64,000 nt of DNA from Pezicula radicicola. Taxonomy: Eukaryota > Ascomycota > Leotiomycetes > Helotiales > Dermateaceae. Positions 11,095 through 23,388 of this stretch are shown here, one piece after another; the first letter of the stretch is position 1; each line of letters starts with the position of its first letter. The DNA is taken from positions 811,290-875,289 of the forward strand of contig PDUO01000015.1 of assembly GCA_003008705.1 (NCBI GenBank). The letters are read 5' to 3'. The notes under the pieces are model-generated. The model was not told the origin of the DNA, made no database searches, and worked only from the letters and a program-made list of their open reading frames with translations. Both the position numbers and the translations under genes were made by a program.

Positions 11095-13741
11095 TTACCG
11101 AATTATCTGCATTTCTCTGTCAACTCCTTCTAAACCTTCAAGAATATCGCTCCCGCCCAGTAGTCCCACACCGCCTGTAGTCGCCTTCTGACCTGCGCTC
11201 CAAACCTCATGAAATTTGATACTTTCATTACTAGAAGCAACGACAATGCAGCCTTCTTTTGCAGTACGGGTCAAACCACTACCACCTTCTCTACTTGTGC
11301 GGTGACTCTCATTTGGGCCACCGGGGTACGCAATAGCGTACAGCGCCCTATGCTCGCCTTCCCAGCGGATAGCGGCAACCTGCTCGCACTCAGGCCACGA
11401 GAAAATGGCAATCCGGTAAGGATGTTCCGGTTGTGCATAACCAAATGTTGCAGCGATCTCTCGTCGAGTTGTTGACCAGATCAGGGAGGTGACTTGAGCT
11501 GCGACACTGATTTTGGCCAGGCAAGCTCCTGATAATGTGTGGAAGAAATGAATGCATTTATCGTTACTGCCGCCACCAGTAGCAAGCAGATTGTCACGCC
11601 AAGGACAGAAAGCAATTGCTTTTACCGCTGCGGCATGTACCCAGCGGTACTCTTCCGCGCCGCGCGTAATAAGCCTAATAGCGGGTTCTCCTGGAACACT
11701 GTGAAGCAGACGAACTCCATTCAAGCCAGGCAGCACTATTTCAGGGTCACTACCATTCAAAGGAAACACTGTTTCGGTTTTGAAGAGACAGCAGAGATTG
11801 TCATTGCCACCAGTAGCAAAGGTGTGTCCGTCTGGAGAGAAAGCAAGTCCACAAATCTGCTGATCATGAGTCGAAATCTTGGCGACTAGCGTCATACATC
11901 CTGACCACGTATCACGGCTAACCTCCCAAGCGAACGGCCATTCGACTGCATAGCAATAGATGTTGCCTTGTTCATCTCCAACAAGAAGATCTTCCGTCTT
12001 AACTAGCACGCCAGGATTCACAGGACTTTTTGAGCCTCTCATGGTAACTGTCGGTCTCCAAGTAATGCATGCAATTGGATGCATTTGCCTGACTTGAAAA
12101 CGTGGTATCAAGCTGTCTGGGAGCGAAATCAAACTGAGAGTCGAGTCTGAGCGGCCAAAAGCGAGTATTGATTTATGGCCATTAGTGGATGAAAAAGCAA
12201 TGGACGTCAGCCAAGCTCCATTTCCATTTCCGCGATTTAACTCAAGTACACCTGTCCGCTCCGACCATGAGTACAGCATGGTACCAAGTCCAACTGCCAA
12301 CGTATGACAGGTAGATGAGTATGCAAGAATGGAGCAATAAAAGTCGTCCCGGAGATTTGGAGCATCGAGGACTTTGAATGGTGCTTCAGGCAAAGAACGA
12401 AGTTCTTGTATTCGCTGAGCTTTTTGTTCTCGCCCTCCCATAGTCCACCCGATTCCCGTCCAAGTTGACTTCAACGCATCTGTATGCTTGCTTTTGGGCG
12501 AGGAGCCGTTCGGCGTGGGACAAACGGATGGCTCTCGAAATTCCAAAATTCTTTGAGCCCGATCTAAATTTAATGCGGCTGAAAGACGTTCTTCATGCTG
12601 CTCCGCAATCTGTTGTGCCTTCGTTTGCGTTGAGGAGAAACTTGTGGTGTAAAGAGGTGCATTACTTCCACTGCTTAACATACGTCCTCGCCCATCCGAC
12701 ACTCCAGGAGCGAGGCCGCCTACACTCCAGATGGTTCCTGCACTTGCTTGTCGCTGCCCAGTCGGAGACGATAGGATTTGGTCTTGGTTAGCTGTTGGGA
12801 CCCCAAGGATAGTTGCAAGTCCGACTCGCCCTCCGGAGACTGGGCGTCGATTTTGAGACCGGGGAGGACGGTTTGCCGAAACTACTGGCAATGAGACCCT
12901 CCGACGAGGATTGAACGCGTCTGGGCTTGCCTCCTTGCTTCTCAGGAGCTTCTCATCTGTAGACAGTTTGTTTGGGTCTTTGCCTACACGGAAACTCTCT
13001 GTAGCACTTTTGAGATTAGGTCTCCTGCTTGGAAGAAATCGGTCTGGAGTCCGTAGCGAGCTAACTGACCCAGTGGTTGGGTACGTAGCAAAAGTCTTCA
13101 ATGGAGGACGGACCCTGCGGGTACTGTTGGAAATAAACCTGGAGCATGACTTCAGGCGCGGGAGTGTCGCTGGCTCAAGAAAGGGATCTAGTTCGTCAGA
13201 AGCCCCATCACACTGATCGAATAACTGAGATAATGTACGACGTGGATGCTCAAGGGCTATGTTTTGTGTTCAGTAGTAGTACTAGATGAATTGATAAAAG
13301 CTTACCTGTAACATTCTTTCGAACTCTGGTTTTTGCAACTTCAACTCCCTCTGGCACTGTGGCTGGGCTTGGTGGCTTCTTCCTTTCAGGAGATGGGGTA
13401 CGAGAGGCGGACCAGGGAATTTCGAAAGCGGGTGGAGTAAGTTTGCGTAGTGGAACTGGTGGAAGAGATTTAGGCCGTAGTGTATTTGAGGGACTTGGAG
13501 TTAACGTGATCCAGCGTTTCCGTGCCCGTCGAATTGCATCGCGATTCAAGGCTTCCCGAAAAAGAGCTTCCTGGCGAAAAGCTTCCTTACGGAGGTCTTT
13601 CTCCAACTGAATTCGGTCTCCTTCCGACATTGAACAATAACCCGAATCCTCAGAAGTTGACCTTGATCCCTTTGCGGACCTGCCATTTTTTCTCTTATCC
13701 CCACGGCTTAGATGTGTAAGGAGCGCATCCATCTCCACCAT
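11095..13741 (-). CDS. AMA1: Ama1, meiosis-specific activator of the anaphase-promoting complex (Cdc20/Cdh1 family)
   Basis: Exon 1 is 13741-13306, exon 2 is 13256-11095; the 49-nt intron has donor GTAAGC and acceptor ACATAG and restores the frame NVT|ALEHPRRTLSQLF. The product is 865 residues. The N-terminal half is basic and disordered and contains a C-box-like motif TPDRFLPSRRP, which in this family binds the APC/C. The C-terminal 450 residues form a WD40 propeller (blades seen in CSILAYSSTCHTLAVGLG, LAFSPDGHTFATGGNDN, IAFCPWRDNLLATGGG). The protein ends MQIIR, the Ile-Arg tail that docks on the APC/C TPR subunits. In yeast Ama1 directs meiotic ubiquitination and spore formation. It shares a 646-bp divergent region with BET4. 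The combination of C-box, propeller and IR tail makes the family secure; assignment to Ama1 rather than Cdh1 rests on the long N-terminus and divergent blades. Confidence 0.88.
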
Positions 13742-14387
13742 CGACTATAGCCAATAAGAAGACCGCTAGCCACAATGGTTGTCAATATGCTACGACGCAA
13801 CCGTAGACTCTCGACAGGCCTCGTTAAAGAACGTAGAACGATTGAAAGGTAAAAATGAAATAGAAAGGCAGACGGAATTATAGAAAGATAAGAAGTCCGG
13901 CGCAGGATCTGCTGCTGTTCCAAGGCGCAAGGAAGACGCTGAACAGAGCCGTAGACCAGGTCTCCCTCCGTATTGGAACTGCAGAGGGATATACTCTACC
14001 GCATGATCGAACCTTAAGGTAGTAATACTGAAAGTGTTGGTATATCCTTATGTGGATGTTGACCTGGAATAAAAGAGAAAGAAAAGAGAATGGAGGAAGG
14101 GAAAGGACAGAAAGGAGGAAGAGTGAAGGGAAAATAGATGATGATGTTGATGGTTGATGTTGATAATATGGAAGGAGCGACGATTGAGTTGCGACGCGAC
14201 GAGGCCATAGCGAAATTTACCTTAGCCATGCCATGACAACAATCAGATCTCGCCTAGTTGATCTATGACTCGCTACTGTACGTAACTGCACGATCGGCGA
14301 AAGCTCCATTGAATCCGACCTCAGACCATCCCGCAGTTCCACAAGCTCTTCCTCTGTTCTTGGCCACGGCGATCTATCCTTTCAATA
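13742..14387. other. Divergent promoter region AMA1 / BET4
   Basis: The starts of two divergent genes flank this 646-bp region. It includes a purine-rich tract near 14065-14130 (AGAGAAAGAAAAGAGAATGG). No coding feature was recognised. Confidence 0.5.
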
Positions 14388-15730
14388 ATGGCAGCAAGCG
14401 TATGAGATGATTGCATATACATAACATCATGAAGCTGAGCTGATCAGTAAGGCAGCATGGTGTTCCACGATTCGCGATCAATACGAAAGACGAGCAAGCG
14501 CGCCTGAAGGAAGAGAAGGATATCCAGGAATACAAGGCATTGGTTGATCTGATTGAGGCGAAGGTCAAAATGAGCTTGAGTCTTTTAGAAAAGAGCAATG
14601 CTGATATTGGCGCAGATTGCAGAACGTCAATACACCGTCGAAGTCCTCGAACTCACCTCCAAACTCCTCACCAAGAACCCCGAATACTATACGATATGGA
14701 ACGTCCGCAGACGTTTGCTAACATATGGGTTATTCTCCAAACCCTCGGATTTATCATTGCCCTCGACGGAGTTGCAGAGTATTTCTCAGACTGCCACTAC
14801 CACAACCTCTTCCGACGATTCCTCCTCCTCTTTGTCCGCAGCGACCCCGCCGAGCCGCGACTCCCGGACAACTGGGAAGAATGGTACAACTCTTGATCTG
14901 ATCAAGGGAGAACTGGCATTCCTTCTGCCGCTGTTAATGGGCTGGCCAAAATGTTATTGGATTTGGAATTACAGGCTATGGGTGCTCCGGCAGGCCAAAG
15001 AACGGCTAGACCTGGAGGCTGCGAGGGCTATTTGGATGCAGGAGCTTGGGCTGGTAGGAAAGATGTTGACGCAAGATAGTCGGAACTTCCATGGATGGGG
15101 CTATAGGCGCCATATCGTTCGAGAGTTAGAAAGCCCTGAGTTGCAGGGAAAGAGTATGGTGGAAACGGAGTTTGAATACACCACTAAAATGTTTACGGCG
15201 AGCTTATCGAACTTTTCGGCTTTACACACACGGAGCACACTAATACCGAAGCTCCTGGCCGAGCGAAAAGCGGATGATGCAGCAAGGCTCGCATTCTTAG
15301 ATAATGGTACTTCATCTAGATACCTGTAACTTAAATGAGCTAATCGATCATAGAATTCGACCTTATGACACGAGCCCTCTGGACTGACGCCTCAAATCAG
15401 TCTGCGTGGTTCTATCATGAATTCCTTATGACCAACCTACTCGAGCCTGTCGGCCATGCAACCATAACCCCTAATATGACGGAAACAGGTCGAGTCGAAT
15501 ATATTATACGCCAAATCGAAAATGTAAAGGACATGATTGATGGGGAGGAGGATTGTAAATGGATATACAACGCATTACTAGGCTATACCATAGCCCTATG
15601 GCAAATGGAAGAACGGCTGCCAAGAGATGATGAGAAGTCGGATTGCCATGAGTGGTTATTGCAGTTGAGAAGATTGGATCCATTAAGGAAAGGCAGATGG
15701 GACGACTTGGAGAAGGATTTATCCTTTTAA
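14388..15730 (+). CDS. BET4: Rab geranylgeranyltransferase alpha subunit (Bet4)
   Basis: Four exons: 14388-14399, 14456-14563, 14616-15306, 15354-15730, giving 395 residues. The first exon codes only MAAS and joins to HGVPRF, matching the usual family start. Intron 2 has an unusual donor (GTCAAA) but its removal gives the expected LIEAK|IAERQYTVEVL. Five protein prenyltransferase alpha repeats are visible: YYTIWNVRRRLL, CYWIWNYRLWVL, NFHGWGYRRHIV, a degenerate SNFSALHTRSTL, and NQSAWFYHEFLM. A Ser/Thr-rich insert (about residues 95-135) separates repeats 1 and 2. With the Bet2 beta subunit and Rab escort protein, the enzyme attaches geranylgeranyl to Rab GTPases in the cytosol. The gene is divergent from AMA1 and 500 bp upstream of LCB1 on the same strand. 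Confidence 0.9.
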
Positions 15731-16229
15731 TCTCGAATCCTTGATCCAACAATTAGACCTCATTTACCGAACCTATGCGGCATATGGCTTCCGTCAATGC
15801 CAGCATGATCGAATACTGCTGGATTTTAGGCTCATGCATCAATGCACCCTCTGCGAGTAAAAGAGTAAGTTCTTTGTGGTTGTGAAGATTTTGCCATGGC
15901 TCGCAGCCATAAAGTCATTGCTGGTGAACTGTTCGTGTGCCTTACTCGCTAAGACCCTCGAAGGTCTTTTACTATCATCGCCTTTTTCAATAGCCCCTTC
16001 ATCCTGTACGATAATTCGTAAATACCCAAGGTATGAAGGGTATATTATACATAATTAGAATTAGCACATGATATCGGACGGGACATTGAGTTGGTATGAC
16101 ACGTGATCTGATTATTACACCCCACTAGTGCGATGCTGTGCCACTTCAACCCCTTTAAAGGGAATTGTACTGCGACTCTGCAGAATATCTTTTTATCTAG
16201 ATACCTTACATGCATCGTCGCAGGCTAAG
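15731..16229. other. Spacer between BET4 and LCB1
   Basis: About 500 bp between two same-strand genes. It should contain the BET4 3' end and LCB1 promoter. No other feature seen. Confidence 0.4.
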
Positions 16230-17974
16230 ATGGACTTTCAAGGTATACAGCACCTCACGGTGCGATCAATGAATGTCACTGTTACCACTTTCCAGAGACT
16301 GCCGGGCTCAGCAATATTGACGCGTTATATACGCGCGAGTTATCAGGACGATCCCGTCCGTTCTGCCATTGAACTCATCCTCGTGGTGTTTTTTATCCGA
16401 TACTTGTGCGCCCCATCATACTCAACGAAGCAAACCAATTCCGTGACCTTAACAGAAGATGTGCGCTCATCACTAGATATTGGTTTGCGCTACAACTGAC
16501 AAAATGTAGGAAATTGACGATCTTGTTGCGGAATGGACTCCGGAGCCACTCGTTGCAGCTCAGACAGAATTCGAGGAAGCTGCGAACGCAAAGCTGCCTG
16601 TGATTGTTGGGTGCGAACTTCTCTTCAATTTTCTTATTCTCACCTGCTGACCTCACGCAGGCCGACTGGGCCGAAGCCCAAGCTTACCAATGGCCGGACA
16701 GTGATGAATCTAGCTTCATACAATTTTTATAACTTTGCAGGAAACGAGCGTATTAAGCAGAATGCTATACAGACCCTTCGCACCTATGGTGTCGGTCCTT
16801 GCAGCGCTCCCCAGTTCTACGGCACGCAAGATGTGCATATGCAAATAGAAGCCAAGATTGCCTCATTTTTAGGCACAGAATCCTGTATTGTCTATGCCCA
16901 TGCGCTCTCAACCATAACTGGTGTAATCCCAGCATTTGCAAAACGAGGCGATGTTATTGTTGCCGACAAGGCTGTCAACTATGCGATTCGCAAGGGACTT
17001 CAGATATGCCGCAGTAACATTCGTTGGTATGAACATAATGACATGGAGGATCTTGAGAGAGTTCTACAGAAGGTGACCAAGGACGCGAAGTCGTTAACCC
17101 GAAGATTTATTGTTACGGAAGGGCTGTTCGAAACCATCGGTGACGCTGTAGATCTTGCCAAAATCGTAAGTTTAATGCCTAGAGCCGACTTGTTTGAACT
17201 CAAGCCTCGAATAACAGTCCTCAGGTCGAGCTCAAGATGCGATATAAGTTCCGTCTTATCCTAGATGAGACTTGGTCAGTGGGAGTCCTTGGACACACTG
17301 GTCGTGGAATCACAGAGTCTCAAGGTGTGGATGTCACGCAAGTAGATATATTGGTCGGCTCCTTAGCTGGTCCGTTATCTGCTGCCGGTGGCTTTTGTGC
17401 AGGCTCTCATGACGTCGTTGACCACCAGCGGATAACTGCAGCTGCTTACACCTTCTCTTGTGCGATGCCAGCTATGTTGGCCACAACTGCAGGCGAAACG
17501 ATCAGTATACTTCAGGAAAACCCCGAGATCCTCACGGCTTGTCGAGCGAACATAAAGACGATGAGAGAACAGCTTGCAAGGTCCAGCTGGGTCGACTCCA
17601 CAAGCTCACCCGAGAATCCAATTCAGCTTCTTGTTCTCCGGTCAGATATTGTCAGATCCCAAAATCTGAGCATTGCCGAGCAGGAACAGATACTCCAAGA
17701 TTGTGTAGACGAGGTACTGTTGCTTTCCCTGCCATGCTGCTGCTAAACTAAAATCTTGCAGCTTCTCACAAGTAATATCCTCGTTACTCGTCTCAAGAGT
17801 ATGCCTCCTATTCAGAATACCACAATAAAGGAGCAGGGCTGGCTGCTACAACCTGCCTTGAAAGTGTGTATCACAACTGGATTGACAAAGAAGGACATGG
17901 AGAAAGCAGGCGCAACGATCAGACAAGCAATCGCTAAGGTCTTGGCCAGAAGGACAAGCAACAAGCTTGCCTAG
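16230..17974 (+). CDS. LCB1: Serine palmitoyltransferase subunit 1 (Lcb1)
   Basis: Five exons: 16230-16460, 16510-16610, 16661-17165, 17225-17713, 17762-17974 (512 residues). All introns are 48-59 nt; the first two donors are GTGCGC and GTGCGA. A membrane segment lies at about 50-65 (IELILVVFFIRYL). The aminotransferase-fold core follows: MNLASYNFYNF, YGVGPCSAPQFYGT with the conserved Cys of this subunit, the PLP-domain stretch LILDETWSVGVLGHTGRG, and DILVGSLAGPLSAAGGFCAG, where the PLP lysine of the partner Lcb2 is absent, as expected for Lcb1. With Lcb2 it condenses serine and palmitoyl-CoA at the ER, the committed step of sphingolipid synthesis. The gene appears intact. Confidence 0.93.
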
Positions 17975-18619
17975 TGGGGTGTGGCTTGAAGCAGATGGAT
18001 CTTGGACTTTTGGGGTGTCTTGAAAGATGAGATAGACGATGGACGCCAGGAAATTTATGATGTCGAGAAACCCATATGGGCCGAGGGCTCGGAAGATACG
18101 GAAGATACGAATACTGTACTACACCAATTGTAATGATAATAAATAATAATAGATACTTATAGAAAGGAACCATGGTAGCATTTGGTGAGTTGGCACTCCT
18201 TTTAAGCACAATAAGTCCACTAAAGGAAGGCAGTTCAAGGTAAGTGCCGGGTTTCGGGAAATAAGCATATTTCCCCAATAAGCATCTCATGTTTACGATG
18301 ATCAGGTGGAGAAGATTTCGTTTCGTGTTAATGGATCTAACTTCGTATTCCCGACGCCAAGGGATCATCCTAACTAGAACTTGTTTACCGCACGTTTCCC
18401 CTTTTTTCCTACCAACCAGCCAACACGAAATACTTTTAGGTTCATCGTATTATTCAGGAACAACAGTCCATTCAGGCACTGATCCACTAATAATAAGCAT
18501 ATTCAATACTTTAAGTATATGTTGTCCCCTCATCGCTCGTTCTCTTGCCAAAGCACATTAAGGGCTCAACTGCTTTTAATACTATCGTCTCCTTATTATT
18601 AGCCAGTCACTCATTAATC
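17975..18619. other. Spacer between LCB1 and the aspartic protease gene
   Basis: AT-rich, about 645 bp. It contains an A/T-rich run near 18128-18160 (AATGATAATAAATAATAATA) suited to the LCB1 3' end. No coding region was recognised. Confidence 0.4.
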
Positions 18620-19957
18620 ATGCTTTCCTCAACTCTTGCTCTCGCTACTCTCCTAAACCTCGTTGGCAATGCCAACTCACTCGCTATTCCGAATGTCAGC
18701 TCTACACAATATCACTATGTCCCTGTGGACTTCGACTATGGTTCAGACTCGAGAGTAACCGCAAACTTCACGTTTGGCACAGCTCCGGATCCTGAACCTA
18801 TCAAAATTGTTATGGACACAGGGAGTGCTAATTTCTGGGTTAGTTTCCTTGTGAAGTCAAAGGTAACAACAATCTAACTATGTCTTGTTTAGATCTGGCA
18901 ACCAAACGCAACCATTAATTATGGATCTCCATATCTCGGAGTTACTGGACCATGTACTGAGTCAGTTGCAGCAGAATACGACCCTTCGAAGTCGGTCACT
19001 GCTGCACTTAGCAGCCACACCTCAGTATATGCCTATGCAGGCAATGCAAAAATTGTTACAGGCGTGCAATACGCTAATGACACTCTAACTGCAATCGGTG
19101 GAGACGGACCAATTCCCAACGTAGAAGTTGCTTTAGAAAACTACGGATTATTCCGCCAACTTGACGATGGTTCATGCAGAGGAATCACCTTCGACAAGGG
19201 AATTCTCGGTCTGGCCCCTTTCACAAACACTACCACTGGACCATCATTCCGCCAGAATCTCTATGATACTGGAGCTGTGGTTTCTAAAACTATGTTCATG
19301 TGGTTCAACAAAGCAGCTACCGACTTCACTCGTATGACCGGAGGAACATTATTCGGCGCAATCGATACCTCAAAGTTTACTGGGCCTCTCGTCCGTGTAC
19401 CGCAAGTTGTCGGAGAGTCACAATCTGGTCTCTATGTTCCAAGACCCTTGATCACTTTCAACGGCAAGACCTACAACACAAGCGATACCGAGACTTGCCT
19501 AGTTGACGCCGGTGCCCATGCCGATGCCCTCCCCTTCCCATATACAGGCAACGAATCTACAATCTTCTACGCCGAATCCGGAGGTCAACTAATGGATTGG
19601 AACGGTGTCGTTGCATTCAACGGTACCTGCGATACAATCCCCAAGAACCTAACAATCGGATATACCTTCCCAGGCGTTGACAGTACCCAGAGTATCAAGA
19701 TTGATGTTCCCATCCGGAATTATGCTCGTGGAGCTCTTACTCGGAATGCTACACTTGACGCTACCATCTGTCTGTTGAATTTGGAGATGGGTGGATGTTT
19801 ATTTGGTGCTCCGTTTTCAACTGCTGCTTTTGTAGCGTTGGACGATGAGGATAATTCGATTGCTTTTGCGCAGGGGGGTGTTTCTGAGGAGGGTGAGGGT
19901 GTGGATGTTGGGTCGTTGAAGGTTATTGGACCAGGGCAAAGTTGGGATACTGTATAA
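18620..19957 (+). CDS. Secreted pepsin-like aspartic protease (A1 family) with an altered second active-site motif
   Basis: Exons 18620-18838 and 18893-19957; the 54-nt intron (donor GTTAGT, acceptor TTTAG) lies directly after the first active site. The product is 427 residues. A signal peptide is clear (MLSSTLALATLLNLVGNANS). The first catalytic motif is standard: VMDTGSANFW. The second reads CLVDAGAHADALP; the catalytic Asp is present but the usual following Ser or Thr is Ala, and the second Ser/Thr is also Ala. Several N-glycosylation sequons are present (NVSS, NFTF, NTTT, NLTI). The likely role is extracellular proteolysis, but the DAGA motif makes full activity uncertain. The nearest annotated neighbour, an FMN reductase, is convergent and unrelated. 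Confidence 0.85.
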
Positions 19958-20838
19958 AGGGTGTCGATAGTAGGTAGATATAATGCAAAGTAATATTAAT
20001 TACGAACATAAGGTGCCTATCAGAAACCACGACCATGAGACCTAGATGTGAAAAGCTTTCACCCTCATGCCATATTCCGCCACAGTTGAGTGGGCAATAG
20101 CCATACACACACGCTAACCTAATTTATTAAGGAGCCTCGCGACACTACCTACCTAAGGCACCTACATCGGTAATGCCTTAAATATCCCAATACCAAATTT
20201 CTCCCCAACAAACAGAACAGGCATGCCGCAGTGGGTAAGTGGCACAGGACAAATTCTGTTTGAAGAGGGGGAAATAAGAGTAACTAATGGTTCGCCACTC
20301 CCGCATACGTATACGAATACCAGGTACTTGACTACCAACTATGGCACCTACAATAGGTGGATGGGTCGGGTGTGGGTTCATCCCCCCTACCATCTTACCT
20401 AACGACAAAAACACAGGTAATGCTGTGTTCTAGAGAATCTAGGATTTTCCTAGATTCTATAGTTTTGCTGTTTTTGGTGACCTTTTTGGGGAGGTTTTTG
20501 GTGTTGTTGTTGACTTTTGATTAAGCGAGACGCGAGGTGTGAGGAGTGAGGATGATGTAGAAGATGTGACGGGAAGCTTGCTTTCTTTTTGCAGGAGAAA
20601 CCTTCTTTTAATCGGCAGTATTTTCGCAATTCTAGTCTACAAGTCTCGTAGAACGACTGGGAACATTTGCTTTACACACATAAAAAACACAGAGAAATGA
20701 AGGCGTCACACAATTGAAACTCTTGAACATGACAAAATAACCACTACGATTGTAATCTATCCATCTATCCATCTATCCTACTCACAAGCGCTCAAAATAA
20801 GCAATGATGAATTCTCACGCCATTCATGCCTCGGGTCC
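19958..20838. other. Convergent spacer with hairpin and short tandem repeat
   Basis: About 880 bp between convergent genes. It holds a perfect 11-bp hairpin with a 3-nt loop at 20434-20458 and a short ATCTATCC-type tandem repeat near 20755-20778. The word TTAAGCGAG occurs at 20521. No gene was recognised. Confidence 0.5.
20434..20458. repeat. Perfect 11-bp hairpin
   Basis: Arms AGAATCTAGGA (20434-20444) and its exact reverse complement (20448-20458) flank a TTT loop. It lies between two convergent genes. Whether it acts in transcript ends or is a remnant of a short element cannot be decided from sequence. Confidence 0.6.
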
Positions 20839-21477
20839 TCAAGCTTGTTCCTTAACAGAATTATCAACAGCTTCCTTAACAGGTGTATTCAGCGCTTCAA
20901 CCAACTCCTCAAAACCCTTAATCAAAGGTCCCTTCTGCTTCTCCTCCCAAAGCTTTGCCGAATTCTCAGCCAACTCACCAGTATTCATCGCCACTCCAAC
21001 ATCAGCCATATCAGTAAAAGCCAACTGTGGTCTAGTTTCCACAACTCTCAATTTCATACCCGTCAAGGTATCCTTCAGCGCATCACTAGCCTTGGTTCCA
21101 CCTTGTACACCATAGGTCACAATGAGTATTGGCTTTCCGATCCATTCGTGATATAGGTAATCGATGGCGTTCTTGGCTGAACCTGGGATTCCAAAGTTAT
21201 ATTCTGGTGATACGATTATGTAGGCATCGTAGGATGATATGGCTGCGGACCAGGCTTTTGATGGCTCGAATTCGAAACTTTGACCCATGGCTGGGATGGC
21301 TTTTTCATTGTAGATGGGTAGGTTGAAGGATGCGAGGTCGATAGTTGATAAGGTGATGTGTGGATTGGGGGAGGCATTGAGGGTCTTGTGCACGAAGTTG
21401 GAGACGTGTGGTCCAACTCGAATAGCGCGTGTGCTTGCTGTGATGATAGCAACTTTCTTTGGGGCGGTAGAACCCAT
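20839..21477 (-). CDS. NADPH-dependent FMN reductase family protein
   Basis: A single exon of 212 residues starts at ATG 21477 (MGSTAPKKVAII). The frame remains open upstream to a GTG at 21687, but the sequence there is not conserved-looking and has no ATG. A flavodoxin-like fold is indicated: phosphate-binding loop ITASTRAIRVGPHVS near residues 13-27, and the family motif SPEYNFGIPGSAKNAIDYL near 105-123. Members bind FMN and transfer electrons from NAD(P)H to flavin, quinones or azo compounds. A 20-residue charged C-terminal tail is less conserved. Physiological substrate is unknown; a cytosolic quinone or flavin reductase is the safest call. Confidence 0.85.
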   Translation of the reverse strand: MGSTAPKKVAIITASTRAIRVGPHVSNFVHKTLNASPNPHITLSTIDLASFNLPIYNEKAIPAMGQSFEFEPSKAWSAAISSYDAYIIVSPEYNFGIPGSAKNAIDYLYHEWIGKPILIVTYGVQGGTKASDALKDTLTGMKLRVVETRPQLAFTDMADVGVAMNTGELAENSAKLWEEKQKGPLIKGFEELVEALNTPVKEAVDNSVKEQA

Positions 21478-22696
21478 GGCGATGGATTGACTTTTGCGGA
21501 AGTGTAACAATGACAGGTTGGTGTCTTTTGAAATTGTCTTATAGCAGGGACGAATGTAAAAGATGGTCGAAGTGACTGGTTTTAGGAAGTAAGAACAGAA
21601 CTCAGCTACTTTTATACTCACTCCTTGAACAGCCGGGGAATTAACTCCGAGGAGCGGAATGCTGAGAAATAAGTCTCCTCGGATCACGGATACTATTCCT
21701 TATGCTTACAAAATCCTAAGTGGTATTGAGCATTCTGAAGCAGTAGTCAAAGAAGAGAATGTCCTACTCGGATAGACATGTTTCCAGGAAGTCCGCTAAG
21801 CGAAGGAATTATTAATAATTAAAGGACTTTAGGACAATAAAAATGAAGCTAATTTGCCAACTTTGGTCGGATATCAAATACAGCCTCCATCACTCGCTCT
21901 CATGCGTATTCATTCATTGCACATTGGAATCAGTGGAAACTGGTCATAAATTTAAGCGAGAAGATAAAAAATTGGGATATTTCTGGACTACAAAGTAATA
22001 GTCAAGACATGGCTCACTGAAGCCTGAACGTGCGTGGGAAAATATTGAAATTTTATGTTCCCCCTTAAGTACGGATGGTATCACCGTCCTCATACAGCAC
22101 TATAAACAAATAAAAATACAGACTTGTCATGACCAGACTTTGCCATAATATTGACGCAACCTCTCAGTCGTTGATCTTAAGATTTTGGCGAAACCTTGCT
22201 CATGATCATGTGATAACTGCTCCAGTTCTCGCTTAGGCCGCGCTAGTCGAGTAAGCCCACCACCGAATTTCTGTATTTCGCGATTTTTCGAACTTTCAGA
22301 ACCTCACGCCAAAATTTCTCCACGACAACAACAACGATTGCACTGGTGACCATATCAATCATCAGGTCAGTACTCGAATAATCCCAAGATATCAGCATCA
22401 GCATTCTTTGAGTGCGCGAGTCGACGGCAGTCAGAGTCCAGAGTGGCGAAAAGGGCATGAGAAAAGCTTGGAACTGGAATACGATGGCATTGAATCAATG
22501 ATGGGCAGCAAAGATGTCTTCGAGGTCTTCAGCGTGCGCAAAAAGCGATTTCAGTCTCCGCAGATCCACCAACGCTTTTCTCGATGTTTTTTGCTGGATA
22601 TGCGACTCTGGCTTGCTGTAGACCTTGATATTTTCCCACGCCCCCAACTCTAGTCAACATCTGCTAACGTCTTTGCATACTGCAGAAACCGCAATC
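21478..22696. other. Divergent region upstream of RPS8
   Basis: About 1.2 kb between the FMN reductase and RPS8 starts. The last 350 bases probably include the RPS8 5' UTR; CTAACG and TGCAG at 22663-22684, directly before the start, look like the end of a 5' UTR intron. TTAAGCGAG occurs at 21952. I saw no coding region and could not support a snoRNA. Confidence 0.45.
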
Positions 22697-23388
22697 ATGG
22701 GTATCAGCCGTGACAGCCGACACAAGCGCTCTGCCTCTGGCGCAAAGAGAGCATTTTACCGTGCGTAGTAGAAAGCCCACTTGTCTCTCAGAGACATGTG
22801 TTCCAACCTGTCTTGACCTCGTTTACTGAGTATCTTACAGGGAAGAAGCGCGCTTTTGAAGCCGGCCGACAAGACTCCAACACCCGTATCGGAGCGAAGA
22901 GAATCCATCTTGTCCGTACCCGTGGTGGAAACCGCAAATTCCGTGCCCTCCGTCTCGAAGCCGGTAACTTCTCGTGGGGTTCTGAGGGTATTGCCCGCAA
23001 GGTCCGTGTTATCGTCGTCGCCTACCATCCTTCCAACAACGAGTTGGTCCGAACCAACACCCTCACAAAATCCGCTATCGTCCAAGTTGATGCCGCTCCT
23101 TTCAGACAATGGTACGAGGCACACTACGGAGCCAACTTGGGCCGTAGACGTCAACAGAAGGCCGGACAGGAGGTCCACGAGCCAGAGAAGAAGAGCAAGT
23201 CCGTTGAGAAGAAGCACGCTACCCGATTCGCTGCTCAAGGAAAGGTTGAGCCAGCTTTGGAGAAGCAGTTCGAGGCCGGTCGTCTTTACGCCGCTGTCTC
23301 ATCGAGACCTGGACAAAGTGGACGTGTCGATGGATACATCTTGGAGGGTGAGGAGTTGGCTTTCTACCAACGCCAACTGCGCAAGTAG
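22697..23388 (+). CDS. RPS8: 40S ribosomal protein S8
   Basis: Exons 22697-22760 and 22841-23388 give 203 residues. The 80-nt intron has donor GTGCGT and acceptor TTACAG and interrupts codon 22 (FY|RKKRAFEAGRQ). The protein is nearly canonical for eS8: MGISRDSRHKRSASGAKRA, NTRIGAKRIHLVRTRGGN, SNNELVRTNTLTKSAIVQ and the family-typical charged insert near 125-150 (EKKSKSVEKK). It is a component of the small ribosomal subunit. An in-phase intron close to the start codon is common in highly expressed fungal ribosomal genes. The gene is intact. Confidence 0.97.

Noticed and set aside
22360..22690. Possible box C/D snoRNA in the RPS8 5' region
   Set aside because: A TGATGG-like word occurs near 22499 but no paired D box and terminal stem were found.
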